Part shown: piece by piece, positions 1 to 7,329 of the stretch
Layout: each line of letters begins with the position of its first letter
Position numbering within the stretch: position 1 is the first letter of the stretch
Origin: an uncultured Brachyspira sp.
GTDB taxonomy: Bacteria; Spirochaetota; Brachyspiria; Brachyspirales; Brachyspiraceae
Reading direction: 5' to 3'
NCBI RefSeq assembly: GCF_934747485.1
Contig: NZ_CAKVGN010000060.1
Span: 1-18,330 of the forward strand
DNA length: 18,330 bases
The notes under the pieces: generated by a model
Told to the model about the DNA's origin: nothing
Database searches by the model: none
The model's input: only the letters and a program-made list of their open reading frames with translations
Position numbers and translations under genes: made by a program

Positions 1-49
1 TAGTTAATTAAATTATAAGGAATACCTGCTTTTTTTAAACTAAAAAACG

Positions 50-68
50 TGCAATATGTATGGCTCCT
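50..68. repeat. Left copy of a 19-base imperfect inverted repeat
   Basis: The 19 bases here, read on the minus strand, match 18264-18282 read on the plus strand with one mismatch (aggagccatacatattgca against aggagccagacatattgca). An attcctta-like stretch follows the core in both copies, further away here than in the right copy. The repeat lies between genes, upstream of the rplI promoter. It could be part of a dispersed intergenic repeat family or the remains of a longer element. The similarity is seen directly; its meaning is unknown. Confidence 0.5.
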
Positions 69-93
69 AAACAATTAAATAATATGTAAAGTA

Positions 94-122
94 TTGATAT
101 AATATTTAGAATATGTTATAAT
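94..122 (+). promoter_or_regulatory. Sigma-70-type promoter of the rplI-dnaB-mlaE genes
   Basis: A -35 box ttgata (94-99) and a consensus -10 box tataat (117-122) are separated by 17 bases. A TG at 114-115 adds an extended -10 element. Transcription would start near 129, leaving a leader of about 50 bases before the rplI start codon. No other gene is visible upstream inside the window, so this is probably the main promoter of the three-gene run. Confidence 0.75.
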
Positions 123-181
123 TAGCAGACTAAAAGTTATAGAATGTGTATAAATATAGTAAATGATAGGGAGTTTTACCA

Positions 182-694
182 ATGGAAATTATCTTAAAGA
201 AAGATTTTATATCACTTGGCTATGAAGGCGATATATGTAAAGTAAAAAATGGTTATGCAAGAAATTTTCTTATACCAAGAGGAATAGCTGTTGTAAAAAA
301 TGCTGCTAATTTAAAAACTTTAGCTCAAATGCAAAAAAGCTTAGAGAAAAAAAGAGCTAAAAGAAAAATGGAAGCAGAAATACTTAAAGGAAAAATTGTA
401 GATATAAGCATAGTGATACCAGCTAAAGTTGCTGATAATGGTAAATTGTATGGTTCTGTTAGTCAGCAGACAATAGTTGATGCTTTAAAAGAAAAAGAGA
501 TAGATATTAACAAACGCGATGTTCATATGGAAAAACATATTAAAGAACTTGGCGAATATGATGTTGAAATAAAATTATATCATAGTGTTAATGCTAATAT
601 CAAAATTAAAGTTGTTAATATTGATAATGTTGACAATACTGCTAATGTTGAAGCTGCTATAGAAAATACTGCTAATACAGAAGAAAATAATTAA
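182..694 (+). CDS. rplI: 50S ribosomal protein L9
   Basis: L9 binds 23S rRNA at the base of the L1 stalk and helps keep the reading frame. The N-terminal domain is recognisable from MEIILKKDF, LGYEGDICKVKNGYARNFL and IPRGIA (residues 1-36), which is the L9 signature. A charged linker helix follows (about 44-72), then the C-terminal rRNA-binding domain (about 75-145). At 170 residues it is about 20 longer than the usual L9 (near 150), because of a low-complexity tail rich in Asn, Ala, Thr and Glu. A ribosome binding site AGGGAG at 168-173 lies 8 bases before the ATG. The stop codon overlaps the dnaB start by one base, which indicates translational coupling. The usual partners rpsF, ssb and rpsR are not in the 181 bases upstream. 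Confidence 0.96.
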   Translation: MEIILKKDFISLGYEGDICKVKNGYARNFLIPRGIAVVKNAANLKTLAQMQKSLEKKRAKRKMEAEILKGKIVDISIVIPAKVADNGKLYGSVSQQTIVDALKEKEIDINKRDVHMEKHIKELGEYDVEIKLYHSVNANIKIKVVNIDNVDNTANVEAAIENTANTEENN

Positions 695-2091
695 TGAATA
701 ATACTCCATGCTCCATAGAGGCTGAAGAGTCTCTACTTGGAGCAATGCTTCAAAATTCTCAGGCCATATCTGCAGCAATTTCTAAAATAGTATCAAAAGA
801 TTTTTATAGTGAAAGAAATAGATTGCTCTATGAATGCATTCTTGAAATGCATAATAGGGGAATTGCAGTTAATGCTGAAACTATTTTAAGATATCTCAAA
901 GAAAACGGACTTTTTGATAAAATAATTCAAAACGATGAAGTATATTTGATGAAGATAATAGACGGAAGTCCTTTTCATCAAAATGCCAAATATTATGCCG
1001 AAATTATAGCAGAGAAATCTTTATTAAGAGATTTAATAACTGCCACTCAAGACATACAAAACTCAGCTTATGAAGCCAAGGACTCTGAAACCAAAGAAAT
1101 AGCCGATTTTGCAGAAAAAAGAATATTTGAAGTTACTCAAAGAAGGCTTGATAATGATTTTATACATATAAGAGATTTGCTTTATGAAGCATTAACCACA
1201 ATAGAAAACAGAAAAAAACATAAAGGTACTGTTACTGGTGTGCCTTCTGGTTTTATTGGGCTTGATAAGGTTACGCATGGTTTTCAGCCCTCAGATTTAA
1301 TTATACTTGCTGCAAGACCTTCTGTTGGTAAAACTAGCTTTGCTCTCAATATAGTAGAACATGTTATTACTAATATTGAGTCTATGAATTATGGTATTGG
1401 TTTTTTCTCTTTAGAAATGAGTAGTATGCAGCTTGTGGAGAGACTTATTGCAAGTAAAGCAAGAATTAGTTTGTCTCGTGTGAGGTCTGGAGATTTGGAG
1501 AAGCCGGAATGGACTAAATTAGGACAAACCTTCAATAGTTTATCGCAGGCTAATTTGCTAATAGATGATTCCAGCCAATTAACTATTATGGAGATAAGAG
1601 GTAAAGCAAGGCAGATGAAATATAAATTTGCTGAGATTGCTAAAACCACCGGAAAGCCAATAGATTTAAAACTAATAGTAGTTGATTATTTGCAGCTTAT
1701 TCATTCTAATGCTAACACAAGAAGAAATGGAACAAGAGAACAAGAAATTGCAGATATATCAAGAGGGCTTAAAGCATTAGCAAAAGAACTAAATGTACCT
1801 GTTATAGCATTAGCACAGTTATCAAGAGCTGTTGAGCAAAGACAGGATAAACCGAGACTTTCTGATTTGCGTGAATCTGGTTCTATAGAGCAAGATGCTG
1901 ATATTGTTATGTTCCTTCATAGACAAAAAGCAAACAAAGAAGATAAAGATGAAGAAGTGATAGATGAGAAAAATAATCAAGTGGAAGTAATACTTGCAAA
2001 ACATAGAAATGGTGCTATACTTGAAGGGTTGCCGCTTAATTTTATTGCTGACCAGACAAGATTTGAAAATATTAATGTTAATAATAATTAA
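694..2091 (+). CDS. dnaB: Replicative DNA helicase DnaB
   Basis: This is the hexameric 5'-3' helicase that unwinds DNA at the replication fork and recruits primase. It has 465 residues, the normal length for the family. The N-terminal helical domain starts with CSIEAEESLLGAML (about 6-19), and a linker follows near 145-180. The RecA-like domain carries the Walker A motif ARPSVGKTSFALNI (about 207-220) and the Walker B motif LKLIVVDYLQL (about 325-335). The motif ALAQLSRAVEQR and the stretch LRESGSIEQDADIVMFLHR are also present. No intein interrupts the ATPase motifs. The ATG overlaps the rplI stop codon by one base (TAATG), so translation is probably coupled. The rplI-dnaB order is common in bacteria. 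Confidence 0.97.
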   Translation: MNNTPCSIEAEESLLGAMLQNSQAISAAISKIVSKDFYSERNRLLYECILEMHNRGIAVNAETILRYLKENGLFDKIIQNDEVYLMKIIDGSPFHQNAKYYAEIIAEKSLLRDLITATQDIQNSAYEAKDSETKEIADFAEKRIFEVTQRRLDNDFIHIRDLLYEALTTIENRKKHKGTVTGVPSGFIGLDKVTHGFQPSDLIILAARPSVGKTSFALNIVEHVITNIESMNYGIGFFSLEMSSMQLVERLIASKARISLSRVRSGDLEKPEWTKLGQTFNSLSQANLLIDDSSQLTIMEIRGKARQMKYKFAEIAKTTGKPIDLKLIVVDYLQLIHSNANTRRNGTREQEIADISRGLKALAKELNVPVIALAQLSRAVEQRQDKPRLSDLRESGSIEQDADIVMFLHRQKANKEDKDEEVIDEKNNQVEVILAKHRNGAILEGLPLNFIADQTRFENINVNNN

Positions 2092-2108
2092 AATAAGGAC
2101 TTTTATTA

Positions 2109-2915
2109 ATGGAACTATTTGATGTTAAGATAGAAGTTAGAAAGGGTATAAAAAATAAAATTATCATTTTCCTTGATACATTAGGTGAGTTTGCTTCTTT
2201 ACTTATACAAATATTTAAATATACTTTTAGACCAAGTTTTTCTTTTAAGCTTTTAACTGACCAAATAGTGAGAATGGGAGTAGAGTCTTTTATTGTTGCT
2301 GCTGTAACGGTGCTTTGTACTGGTATGGTAATGTCGCTTCAAATAGCGGTTGTTTTGGACAGCGTGTTAAAAGGTATATCTCAGTTTGTTGGTTCTATGG
2401 TTGGTAAGGCTATGGTTAAGGAATTATCACCTATGCTTCTTGCTTTAATATTTGCGGGTAGGGTGGGAAGTTCTGTTACTGCTGAAATTGGTACTATGCA
2501 GGTAAGTGAGCAGTTGGATGCTTTAAAAACATTATATACTAATCCTATAGAATATGTAGCTGTACCAAGATTTTGGGCTGCTGTTATATCGCTTCCTATG
2601 CTTACAGTTTCTGCCGATATAATAGGGGTACTTGGCGGGGCTTTAGTAACTGTATTTGTGCTTCATAATGACCCTGCTATTTATTTTGATAGAGCTATTG
2701 CTGTTATTTCACTTGGAGACTTTATTGGAAGTTTAATAAAATCTACTATTTTTGGTGCGGAAGTTATTTTGATTTCTTGTTTCTATGGATTTAGAACTAA
2801 TGGAGGAGCTGAAGGTGTTGGTAAGGCTACTACTATTAGCGTGGTTTACAGCTTTATGCTAATACTTATAACAGATTATCTATTAGTTTCAATACTTGGT
2901 ATGTTTGGAATGTAA
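2109..2915 (+). CDS. mlaE: MlaE-family ABC transporter permease
   Basis: This is an integral inner-membrane permease of the MlaE family (also called YrbE or TTC0834). In Gram-negative bacteria it works with an ATPase (MlaF) and an MCE-domain protein (MlaD) to move phospholipids between the inner and outer membranes. The 268 residues include a hydrophobic segment at about 58-85 and the hallmark segment LIFAGRVGSSVTAEIGTM (about 113-130), followed by QVSEQLDAL (131-139). Further membrane segments lie at about 155-185, 195-225 and 243-267. A purine-rich aaggac sits about 9 bases before the ATG. It starts 17 bases after dnaB and is probably cotranscribed with it. No mlaF or mlaD gene lies nearby, because the next gene is the convergent murF, so its partners must be encoded elsewhere. 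Confidence 0.92.
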   Translation: MELFDVKIEVRKGIKNKIIIFLDTLGEFASLLIQIFKYTFRPSFSFKLLTDQIVRMGVESFIVAAVTVLCTGMVMSLQIAVVLDSVLKGISQFVGSMVGKAMVKELSPMLLALIFAGRVGSSVTAEIGTMQVSEQLDALKTLYTNPIEYVAVPRFWAAVISLPMLTVSADIIGVLGGALVTVFVLHNDPAIYFDRAIAVISLGDFIGSLIKSTIFGAEVILISCFYGFRTNGGAEGVGKATTISVVYSFMLILITDYLLVSILGMFGM

Positions 2916-2928
2916 TAAAATAAAAAAA

Positions 2929-4275
2929 TTATATATTATTTATTGCTTCTATTATTATATTAAAACGCATACCTAATGAAGCTTTTATTAAAATAGCTGT
3001 TTCTTCATTACTGTTTTTTATAATATCAATTATAGTGTTTATGCTCTCTTCTACTTTTTTAAAATGCATATTAGAACATCTAACTTCATTATATATTTTC
3101 TCTGAATTATCGCCAACTGTAATAACTTCATCTATATTTTTTAATGAGTTTATAAATGTTCCTATATCTTTATGAAAAGAAGAGTTTTCAGTCTCTGTTT
3201 CAAGCATATCGCCAATAATGGCTATTTTTCTTTTTTCTTCTCTTTTAGATAAATATATAAGCATATTTTTTAATGCCGTAGGGTTTGAATTGTAGCAATC
3301 GTTTATAATAGAGCAGTTATTTATTTTTATTATCTGCATTCTATTTTTTTGATTTTGATAATTAGTTAAAGCTTTTGCACATTCTTCTAAATCTACATTA
3401 TAAAGTTCTGCTGCTTTTAGAGCCATTAATATGTTTTGTAAATTAAAATCTCCAATTAAATTATGATTAAATGTTACGCCCTTATAAACAAAACTATTAT
3501 CATCTATCTTTTTTATTTCTTTTATGTCTGCTTCTATTATATTTTTTATTTTTTTGTTTTTTGCTTCGCTTAATAATATATCTACTTTGTTTGTATTTTT
3601 ATTTATAATAGCATTTTCTTTTGCATTATTAAATAATTCACTTTTAGCAAGAGCTATATTTTCTAAAGAACCCAAAAAAGCAATATGTACAGGTTCAACA
3701 TTATTAATAATAACAGTATCAGCCTCTATTGCCTCAGATATCCTTAAGAGTTCATTTTTATGATTCATTCCAGCCTCTATTACGGCCATCTCATAACTGT
3801 CATCTAAATTAAATATCGTTTTTGGCACTCCTATTTCATTATTAAAATTGCCTTCTGTTTTTAATGTTTTATATTTTGTGCCTAAAAATAATGCTGTTAA
3901 TTCTTTTGTAGTAGTTTTTCCACAGCTTCCTGTAATTGATACTACTTTTATATTAAATCTTCTTCTATATTCTCTTGCTAATTTTATAAAAAATAATACA
4001 CTGTCATTAGTATAAACTACATTAGCATCTTCTGGCATATTGATATTTTCTGAAAGTATAAAAAATCTGCATCCTTTATTGTATGTTTCTAAAGCAAAAT
4101 CATTGCCGTTAAACTTATCGCCTTTTATAGCTAAGAACAATTTATTATTATTAAAATCTTCTCTGCTGTCTGTGGATATTTGTAAATTTTTATTTTCATC
4201 GGTAGAGTTGAATATATATTTTGAATTAGTTTCTTTTGCTATTTTTATTATATCTTTTATAGAAGTTTGTCCCAT
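2929..4275 (-). CDS. murF: UDP-MurNAc-tripeptide:D-Ala-D-Ala ligase MurF
   Basis: This cytoplasmic ligase adds the D-Ala-D-Ala dipeptide to the UDP-MurNAc-tripeptide, the last soluble step of peptidoglycan precursor synthesis. The 448 residues are typical. The N-terminal domain shows DSR (36-38) and FLAIKGDKFNGNDF (47-60). The ATP-binding motif GSCGKTTT lies at 116-123, the motif EAGMNHKNE at 167-175, and the MurF-type NDCYNSNPTAL at 325-335. The start ATG is preceded by aaggac about 9 bases upstream on the minus strand. It stands alone, not in a division and cell wall cluster. It is convergent with the MlaE permease gene, with 13 bases between the stops and no visible hairpin terminator. Confidence 0.95.
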   Translation of the reverse strand: MGQTSIKDIIKIAKETNSKYIFNSTDENKNLQISTDSREDFNNNKLFLAIKGDKFNGNDFALETYNKGCRFFILSENINMPEDANVVYTNDSVLFFIKLAREYRRRFNIKVVSITGSCGKTTTKELTALFLGTKYKTLKTEGNFNNEIGVPKTIFNLDDSYEMAVIEAGMNHKNELLRISEAIEADTVIINNVEPVHIAFLGSLENIALAKSELFNNAKENAIINKNTNKVDILLSEAKNKKIKNIIEADIKEIKKIDDNSFVYKGVTFNHNLIGDFNLQNILMALKAAELYNVDLEECAKALTNYQNQKNRMQIIKINNCSIINDCYNSNPTALKNMLIYLSKREEKRKIAIIGDMLETETENSSFHKDIGTFINSLKNIDEVITVGDNSEKIYNEVRCSNMHFKKVEESINTIIDIIKNSNEETAILIKASLGMRFNIIIEAINNI

Positions 4276-4333
4276 GTTAATTAAGTCCTTATATTTTTAT
4301 TGGATATTAATATATATTATTTTGTTAATAATG

Positions 4334-4391
4334 CAGTTCTTTTGGTTCTTTTATACCAATAAAAGAACTGGGGTGTGGGGCAAAGCCCCGC
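4334..4391. repeat. GC-rich double-hairpin intergenic repeat
   Basis: Two inverted repeats lie side by side in the 255-base gap between the divergent genes murF and kdsA. The first pairs cagttctttt (4334-4343) with aaaagaactg (4361-4370), with an inner ggt/acc pairing. The second is ggggcaaagcccc (4377-4389), in a patch of very high GC (4370-4391) within AT-rich DNA. There is no T-run after it on the plus strand, so it does not look like a simple terminator. From memory, similar elements occur many times between genes in Brachyspira genomes. That part is recollection and not shown by this window. The rest of the gap holds only AT-rich DNA and the kdsA promoter. Confidence 0.6.
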
Positions 4392-4471
4392 AAATATTGT
4401 AATTAAAAATATAAAATTTTTAATATATAATAACTCTAAATAATAAAAATTACTACTCATATATTTAATAA

Positions 4472-4499
4472 TTGACTTTAATTATTATTAATGTATTAT
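4472..4499 (+). promoter_or_regulatory. Probable kdsA promoter
   Basis: A -35 box ttgact (4472-4477) and a -10 box tattat (4494-4499) are 16 bases apart. Transcription would start near 4506. A ribosome binding site aaaaggg (4516-4522) lies 8 bases before the kdsA ATG. The call rests on sequence match and position only. Confidence 0.55.
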
Positions 4500-4530
4500 T
4501 TAGTTATAAAATATTAAAAGGGTTTAAAAT

Positions 4531-5346
4531 ATGATTTTTGATTATAAAGGCATTACAAATAAAAATAAAGAATTAATATTTATAGCAGGTCCTTGCGTTA
4601 TAGAAAGCGAAGAGATGACTATGAATATTGCTAAAAAATTAAAAGAGATAAAAGAGAAACTCAATATACAATTAATATTTAAAGCAAGCTATGATAAAGC
4701 AAATAGAACTTCATTATCTTCTTATAGAGGATTAGGAATGAAAGAGGGGCTTGAGATATTACAAAACATAGGAAAGGAACTCGGACTTTTAACTATCACA
4801 GATATACATGTGCCTACAGAGGCTGAAGTTGCTGCTAAGTATGTTGATTTTCTTCAGATACCTGCGTTTTTATGCAGACAGACGGATATGCTTAGAGCTG
4901 CTTGTGAGACTAAAAAGGCTGTTAATGTAAAAAAAGGACAGTTTATAAGCGGATATGATTGTAAATATATAGCAGATAAATGTATTGATGCAATAGAAGA
5001 AAAAAGACTTTTACTCTGTGAAAGGGGTACTATGTTTGGATATGGTAATTTAGTTGTTGATATGAAAAACATGGAAATAATGAAAAACTATGCACCTGTG
5101 GTTTATGATGCTACACATTCTTTGCAGATGCCTTCTGCTGCTAATGGTGTTTCTGGCGGGGCTAGAGAGTTTATACCTGCTTTACTAAAATCAGCTGTTG
5201 CTTTATCTATTGACGGAATATTTATGGAGGTGCATCCCAATCCTAAAGAGAGCCTTTCTGATTCTAATACTATATTTGAACTTGATAAGGTTGAAGATTT
5301 GTGGAGAGATGTATTAAAAATAAATGAATTAGTAAAAAATATGTGA
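4531..5346 (+). CDS. kdsA: 3-deoxy-D-manno-octulosonate 8-phosphate synthase, metal-dependent type
   Basis: KdsA condenses phosphoenolpyruvate with arabinose 5-phosphate to give Kdo-8-phosphate, the precursor of the Kdo sugar of lipopolysaccharide or lipooligosaccharide. The 271 residues show the family motifs AGPCVIES (19-26), FKASYDKANRTS, TDIHVPTEAE, DFLQIPAFLCRQTD, VNVKKGQF, GTMFGYGNLVVDM, YDATHSLQMP and MEVHPNPKESLSDSNT. Cys22, His196, Glu233 and Asp244 fall in exactly the spacing of the metal ligands of the Aquifex aeolicus enzyme (11, 185, 222, 233). The E. coli enzyme has Asn in place of the Cys. This is therefore expected to be a metal-dependent enzyme. It implies a Kdo-containing outer-membrane glycolipid. 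The gene has its own promoter and ends 3 bases before a convergent gene. Confidence 0.96.
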   Translation: MIFDYKGITNKNKELIFIAGPCVIESEEMTMNIAKKLKEIKEKLNIQLIFKASYDKANRTSLSSYRGLGMKEGLEILQNIGKELGLLTITDIHVPTEAEVAAKYVDFLQIPAFLCRQTDMLRAACETKKAVNVKKGQFISGYDCKYIADKCIDAIEEKRLLLCERGTMFGYGNLVVDMKNMEIMKNYAPVVYDATHSLQMPSAANGVSGGAREFIPALLKSAVALSIDGIFMEVHPNPKESLSDSNTIFELDKVEDLWRDVLKINELVKNM

Positions 5347-5349
5347 TTA

Positions 5350-5964
5350 TTACTTTTTTGATAGTTTTAATATAATTCTGTCTATAAAAAGTTCAATATA
5401 TCCTAATATTGTAAAGGCTATAGTAATAAATAAGGCATTCTTTAATACAGTTTTTATTCCGTATTTGTTTATATCAATAAAGAAGTATGGATAATAACTG
5501 CCGTTGGATAATTCGCCTCCAAGTTTTGCCCTTATAAATATAAACAAAAAGTAAATAAGAGGTATGATAAGCCATAATATAGGGTCGATGTTTTTATATA
5601 TTCCTTTTTTGTCAAATAAAATATAATCAACTATAGTCATAATAGGTACTATATAATGAAGTATTGTGCTTCTTATTATATCTGCTCTGTTATCATATCC
5701 TCCGCTAAGCAGAAAATGATATATTAAAAATGTAACAGTGATAGACATTGTTATAGTGCCTTTTAATCTTGGCATAAATGTTTTTTGTTTTTTTATTAAA
5801 TAGATTATGTCTATAATAAAATAAACTATCACTAAAATATTGCTCTGATAGGTAAAATAATATAATGTTTCTATATCTATTTTTTTATCTGCTGTTATAA
5901 GTCCGCTAATTACAGCAAATAGTCCTAATATAATTATTATCAATTTATAAATTATTTTTTTCAT
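5350..5964 (-). CDS. Pr6Pr-like multi-pass membrane protein
   Basis: This 204-residue integral membrane protein has about six hydrophobic segments (about 5-22, 36-58, 70-87, 103-121, 129-146 and 173-197). Family-like motifs include YYFTYQSNILVIVYF near the second segment, HYIVPIMTIVDYILFDKKG, and SNGSYYPYFFIDINKYG before the last segment. These resemble the Pr6Pr family of bacterial membrane proteins, which is distantly related to the FAR-17a/AIG1 group. The function is unknown. The gene is last in the gmk-rpoZ-miaA run, and its ATG overlaps the miaA stop by 4 bases (ATGA), so translation is coupled. Family assignment is from remembered motifs and is moderately sure. Confidence 0.75.
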   Translation of the reverse strand: MKKIIYKLIIIILGLFAVISGLITADKKIDIETLYYFTYQSNILVIVYFIIDIIYLIKKQKTFMPRLKGTITMSITVTFLIYHFLLSGGYDNRADIIRSTILHYIVPIMTIVDYILFDKKGIYKNIDPILWLIIPLIYFLFIFIRAKLGGELSNGSYYPYFFIDINKYGIKTVLKNALFITIAFTILGYIELFIDRIILKLSKK

Positions 5965-6899
5965 TGCTTATAAAAATCCATTATCTCTTTTGCGGTATTT
6001 TCTAAATCTGTTGGTTTTATTCTTTTTATGCTTTCTAATTTTTCATCTTTTCTAAACCAAGTTAATTGCCTTTTAGCAAAGTTGCGAGTGTTTTTCTTTA
6101 TTAACTCTTTAAGCTCATCTAAACTCATAGCATTATTAACTATATAATCATAACATTCTTTATAGCCTATAGCTTGTATTGAAGTATTGGTTTTATCTAC
6201 ATTGTAATTATTTATAATATATTTTACCTCATTAAGAAGCCCTTTATCAAACATATTATCAACTCTTTTGTTTATATTATTATAAAGTTCTTCTCTTTCA
6301 ATATCTATAATATAGCTAATATACTCAATATCTAATTTTCTTTTTCTTTGTTTTTTTAATTCAGAAAACTTTTTTCCAGTATTATAATAAACCTCTAAAG
6401 CACGCACCACTCTTCTTGAATTGAATCTATCTATAGTTAAAGCAGCCTCTTTATCTATATTAAGTAAATCTAAATACAAACTTTCCAATCCATCTTTCTC
6501 TATTTTCTCATAAAGCTCTTTTCTTATTCTAATAGTTTTTTCTTTATCTTCATTTTCTTCTTCAAAAAGCCCATATTTTATAGAATCAATATAAAAACCA
6601 GTACCTCCAACACCAAATATAGGCGTATTTTCTATATTGTCTACAGTCTCTTTTAATATATCAAGATAATTATTAACATTAAAATTAACTGAAGGCTCAA
6701 TTAGGTTTACCATTTTGTAGTTGTATTTTTTTATTTCTTCTTTGGAAGGTTTAGCAGAGCCAATATCCATATATCTATAAACCTGTATGGAGTCTATAGA
6801 TAATATGGCGGCATTATTGAAATAGTTATCTATAAGTTTATGTGTAAAATCACTTTTTCCAGAAGCAGTAGCTCCAGATATAAAAACTATTTTTTTCAC
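5961..6899 (-). CDS. miaA: tRNA dimethylallyltransferase MiaA
   Basis: MiaA transfers a dimethylallyl group to N6 of A37 in tRNAs that read codons beginning with U, which improves codon reading. The 312 residues are the normal length. The P-loop GATASGKS lies at 9-16. The DSIQVYRYMDIGSAKPS segment (36-52) contains the conserved Asp and the tRNA and substrate contacts. FGVGGTGFYIDSI lies near 95-107 and RRVVRALEVYYNTGK near 162-176. The conserved C-terminal part includes QAIGYKE and RNFAKRQLTWFRKD. The gene lies 10 bases downstream of rpoZ and overlaps the next gene by 4 bases. Confidence 0.96.
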   Translation of the reverse strand: MKKIVFISGATASGKSDFTHKLIDNYFNNAAILSIDSIQVYRYMDIGSAKPSKEEIKKYNYKMVNLIEPSVNFNVNNYLDILKETVDNIENTPIFGVGGTGFYIDSIKYGLFEEENEDKEKTIRIRKELYEKIEKDGLESLYLDLLNIDKEAALTIDRFNSRRVVRALEVYYNTGKKFSELKKQRKRKLDIEYISYIIDIEREELYNNINKRVDNMFDKGLLNEVKYIINNYNVDKTNTSIQAIGYKECYDYIVNNAMSLDELKELIKKNTRNFAKRQLTWFRKDEKLESIKRIKPTDLENTAKEIMDFYKQ

Positions 6900-6909
6900 A
6901 ATTTAATAA

Positions 6910-7311
6910 TTATTCAGATTTCTTAGATGCTCTTTTTTTTCTTTTTGGTTTTTCTTCTTCATCATCATAACTATCTGTTATTTCATCGTCATCATCATCT
7001 TCTTCTATAATAGCTTCTTCTGTCTCTTCAGCACCATCGTAAGTAACATATTCACTATCATTATATGTAGCATCAGTATGTTTAAAAGGTGCCTCTTCAT
7101 CTACTGTCATTTGAGTATCTTTTTCGTATTCATATTTAATAGTACCATCAAGTATATTCTTTATTACTGTAGGTATGTATTTACCATTTCTATATTTAGT
7201 TTCAGCTTTTAATAGTTTTTCGCCTGATTTAGCAAGTTCTATCATAGCCTTACTAAGTTCGTAACGATTACCTTTATATTCAATAAGTTTTTTGAGAGGT
7301 ATTATTCCCAT
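6910..7311 (-). CDS. rpoZ: RNA polymerase omega subunit with acidic tail
   Basis: Omega is the small subunit that helps RNA polymerase assemble around beta-prime. The N-terminal part PLKKLIEYKGNRYELSKAMI (residues 5-24) matches the omega core pattern NRYEL...A, and the position directly after gmk is the classic gmk-rpoZ arrangement. I place the start at 7311 and not at the upstream ATG at 7326. A GGAG site (7321-7324) lies 9 bases before the 7311 ATG, while the 7326 ATG has no binding site and overlaps that GGAG. The product has 133 residues. The core ends near residue 65. Residues 70-120 are strongly acidic, with a run of five Asp, and the last 13 residues are basic (Lys/Arg). That tail is not part of the usual omega. 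Identity is likely but rests on a short core. Confidence 0.78.
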   Translation of the reverse strand: MGIIPLKKLIEYKGNRYELSKAMIELAKSGEKLLKAETKYRNGKYIPTVIKNILDGTIKYEYEKDTQMTVDEEAPFKHTDATYNDSEYVTYDGAEETEEAIIEEDDDDDEITDSYDDEEEKPKRKKRASKKSE

Positions 7312-7320
7312 ATATAAATA

Positions 7321-7324
7321 CTCC
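7321..7324 (-). promoter_or_regulatory. Ribosome binding site that sets the rpoZ start
   Basis: GGAG on the minus strand lies 9 bases before the ATG at 7311. It also lies inside the first codons of the longer reading that would start at 7326, which favours the shorter protein. Confidence 0.65.
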
Positions 7325-7329
7325 ATTTA

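Noticed and set aside
1300..1750. Possible intein in dnaB, a frequent insertion site
   Set aside because: Walker A, Walker B and the following motifs run without interruption and the protein has the normal length.
4300..4330. murF promoter upstream of 4275 on the minus strand
   Set aside because: Several AT-rich -10-like strings occur, but none has a matching -35 at 16 to 18 bases, so no site is called.
4040..4402. 120-codon plus-strand open frame opposite the start of murF
   Set aside because: It lies mostly antisense to murF and runs into the GC-rich repeat. It has no ribosome binding site and no family resemblance.
7312..7326. Upstream ATG for rpoZ adding five residues
   Set aside because: It has no ribosome binding site and itself overlaps the GGAG that serves the ATG at 7311.
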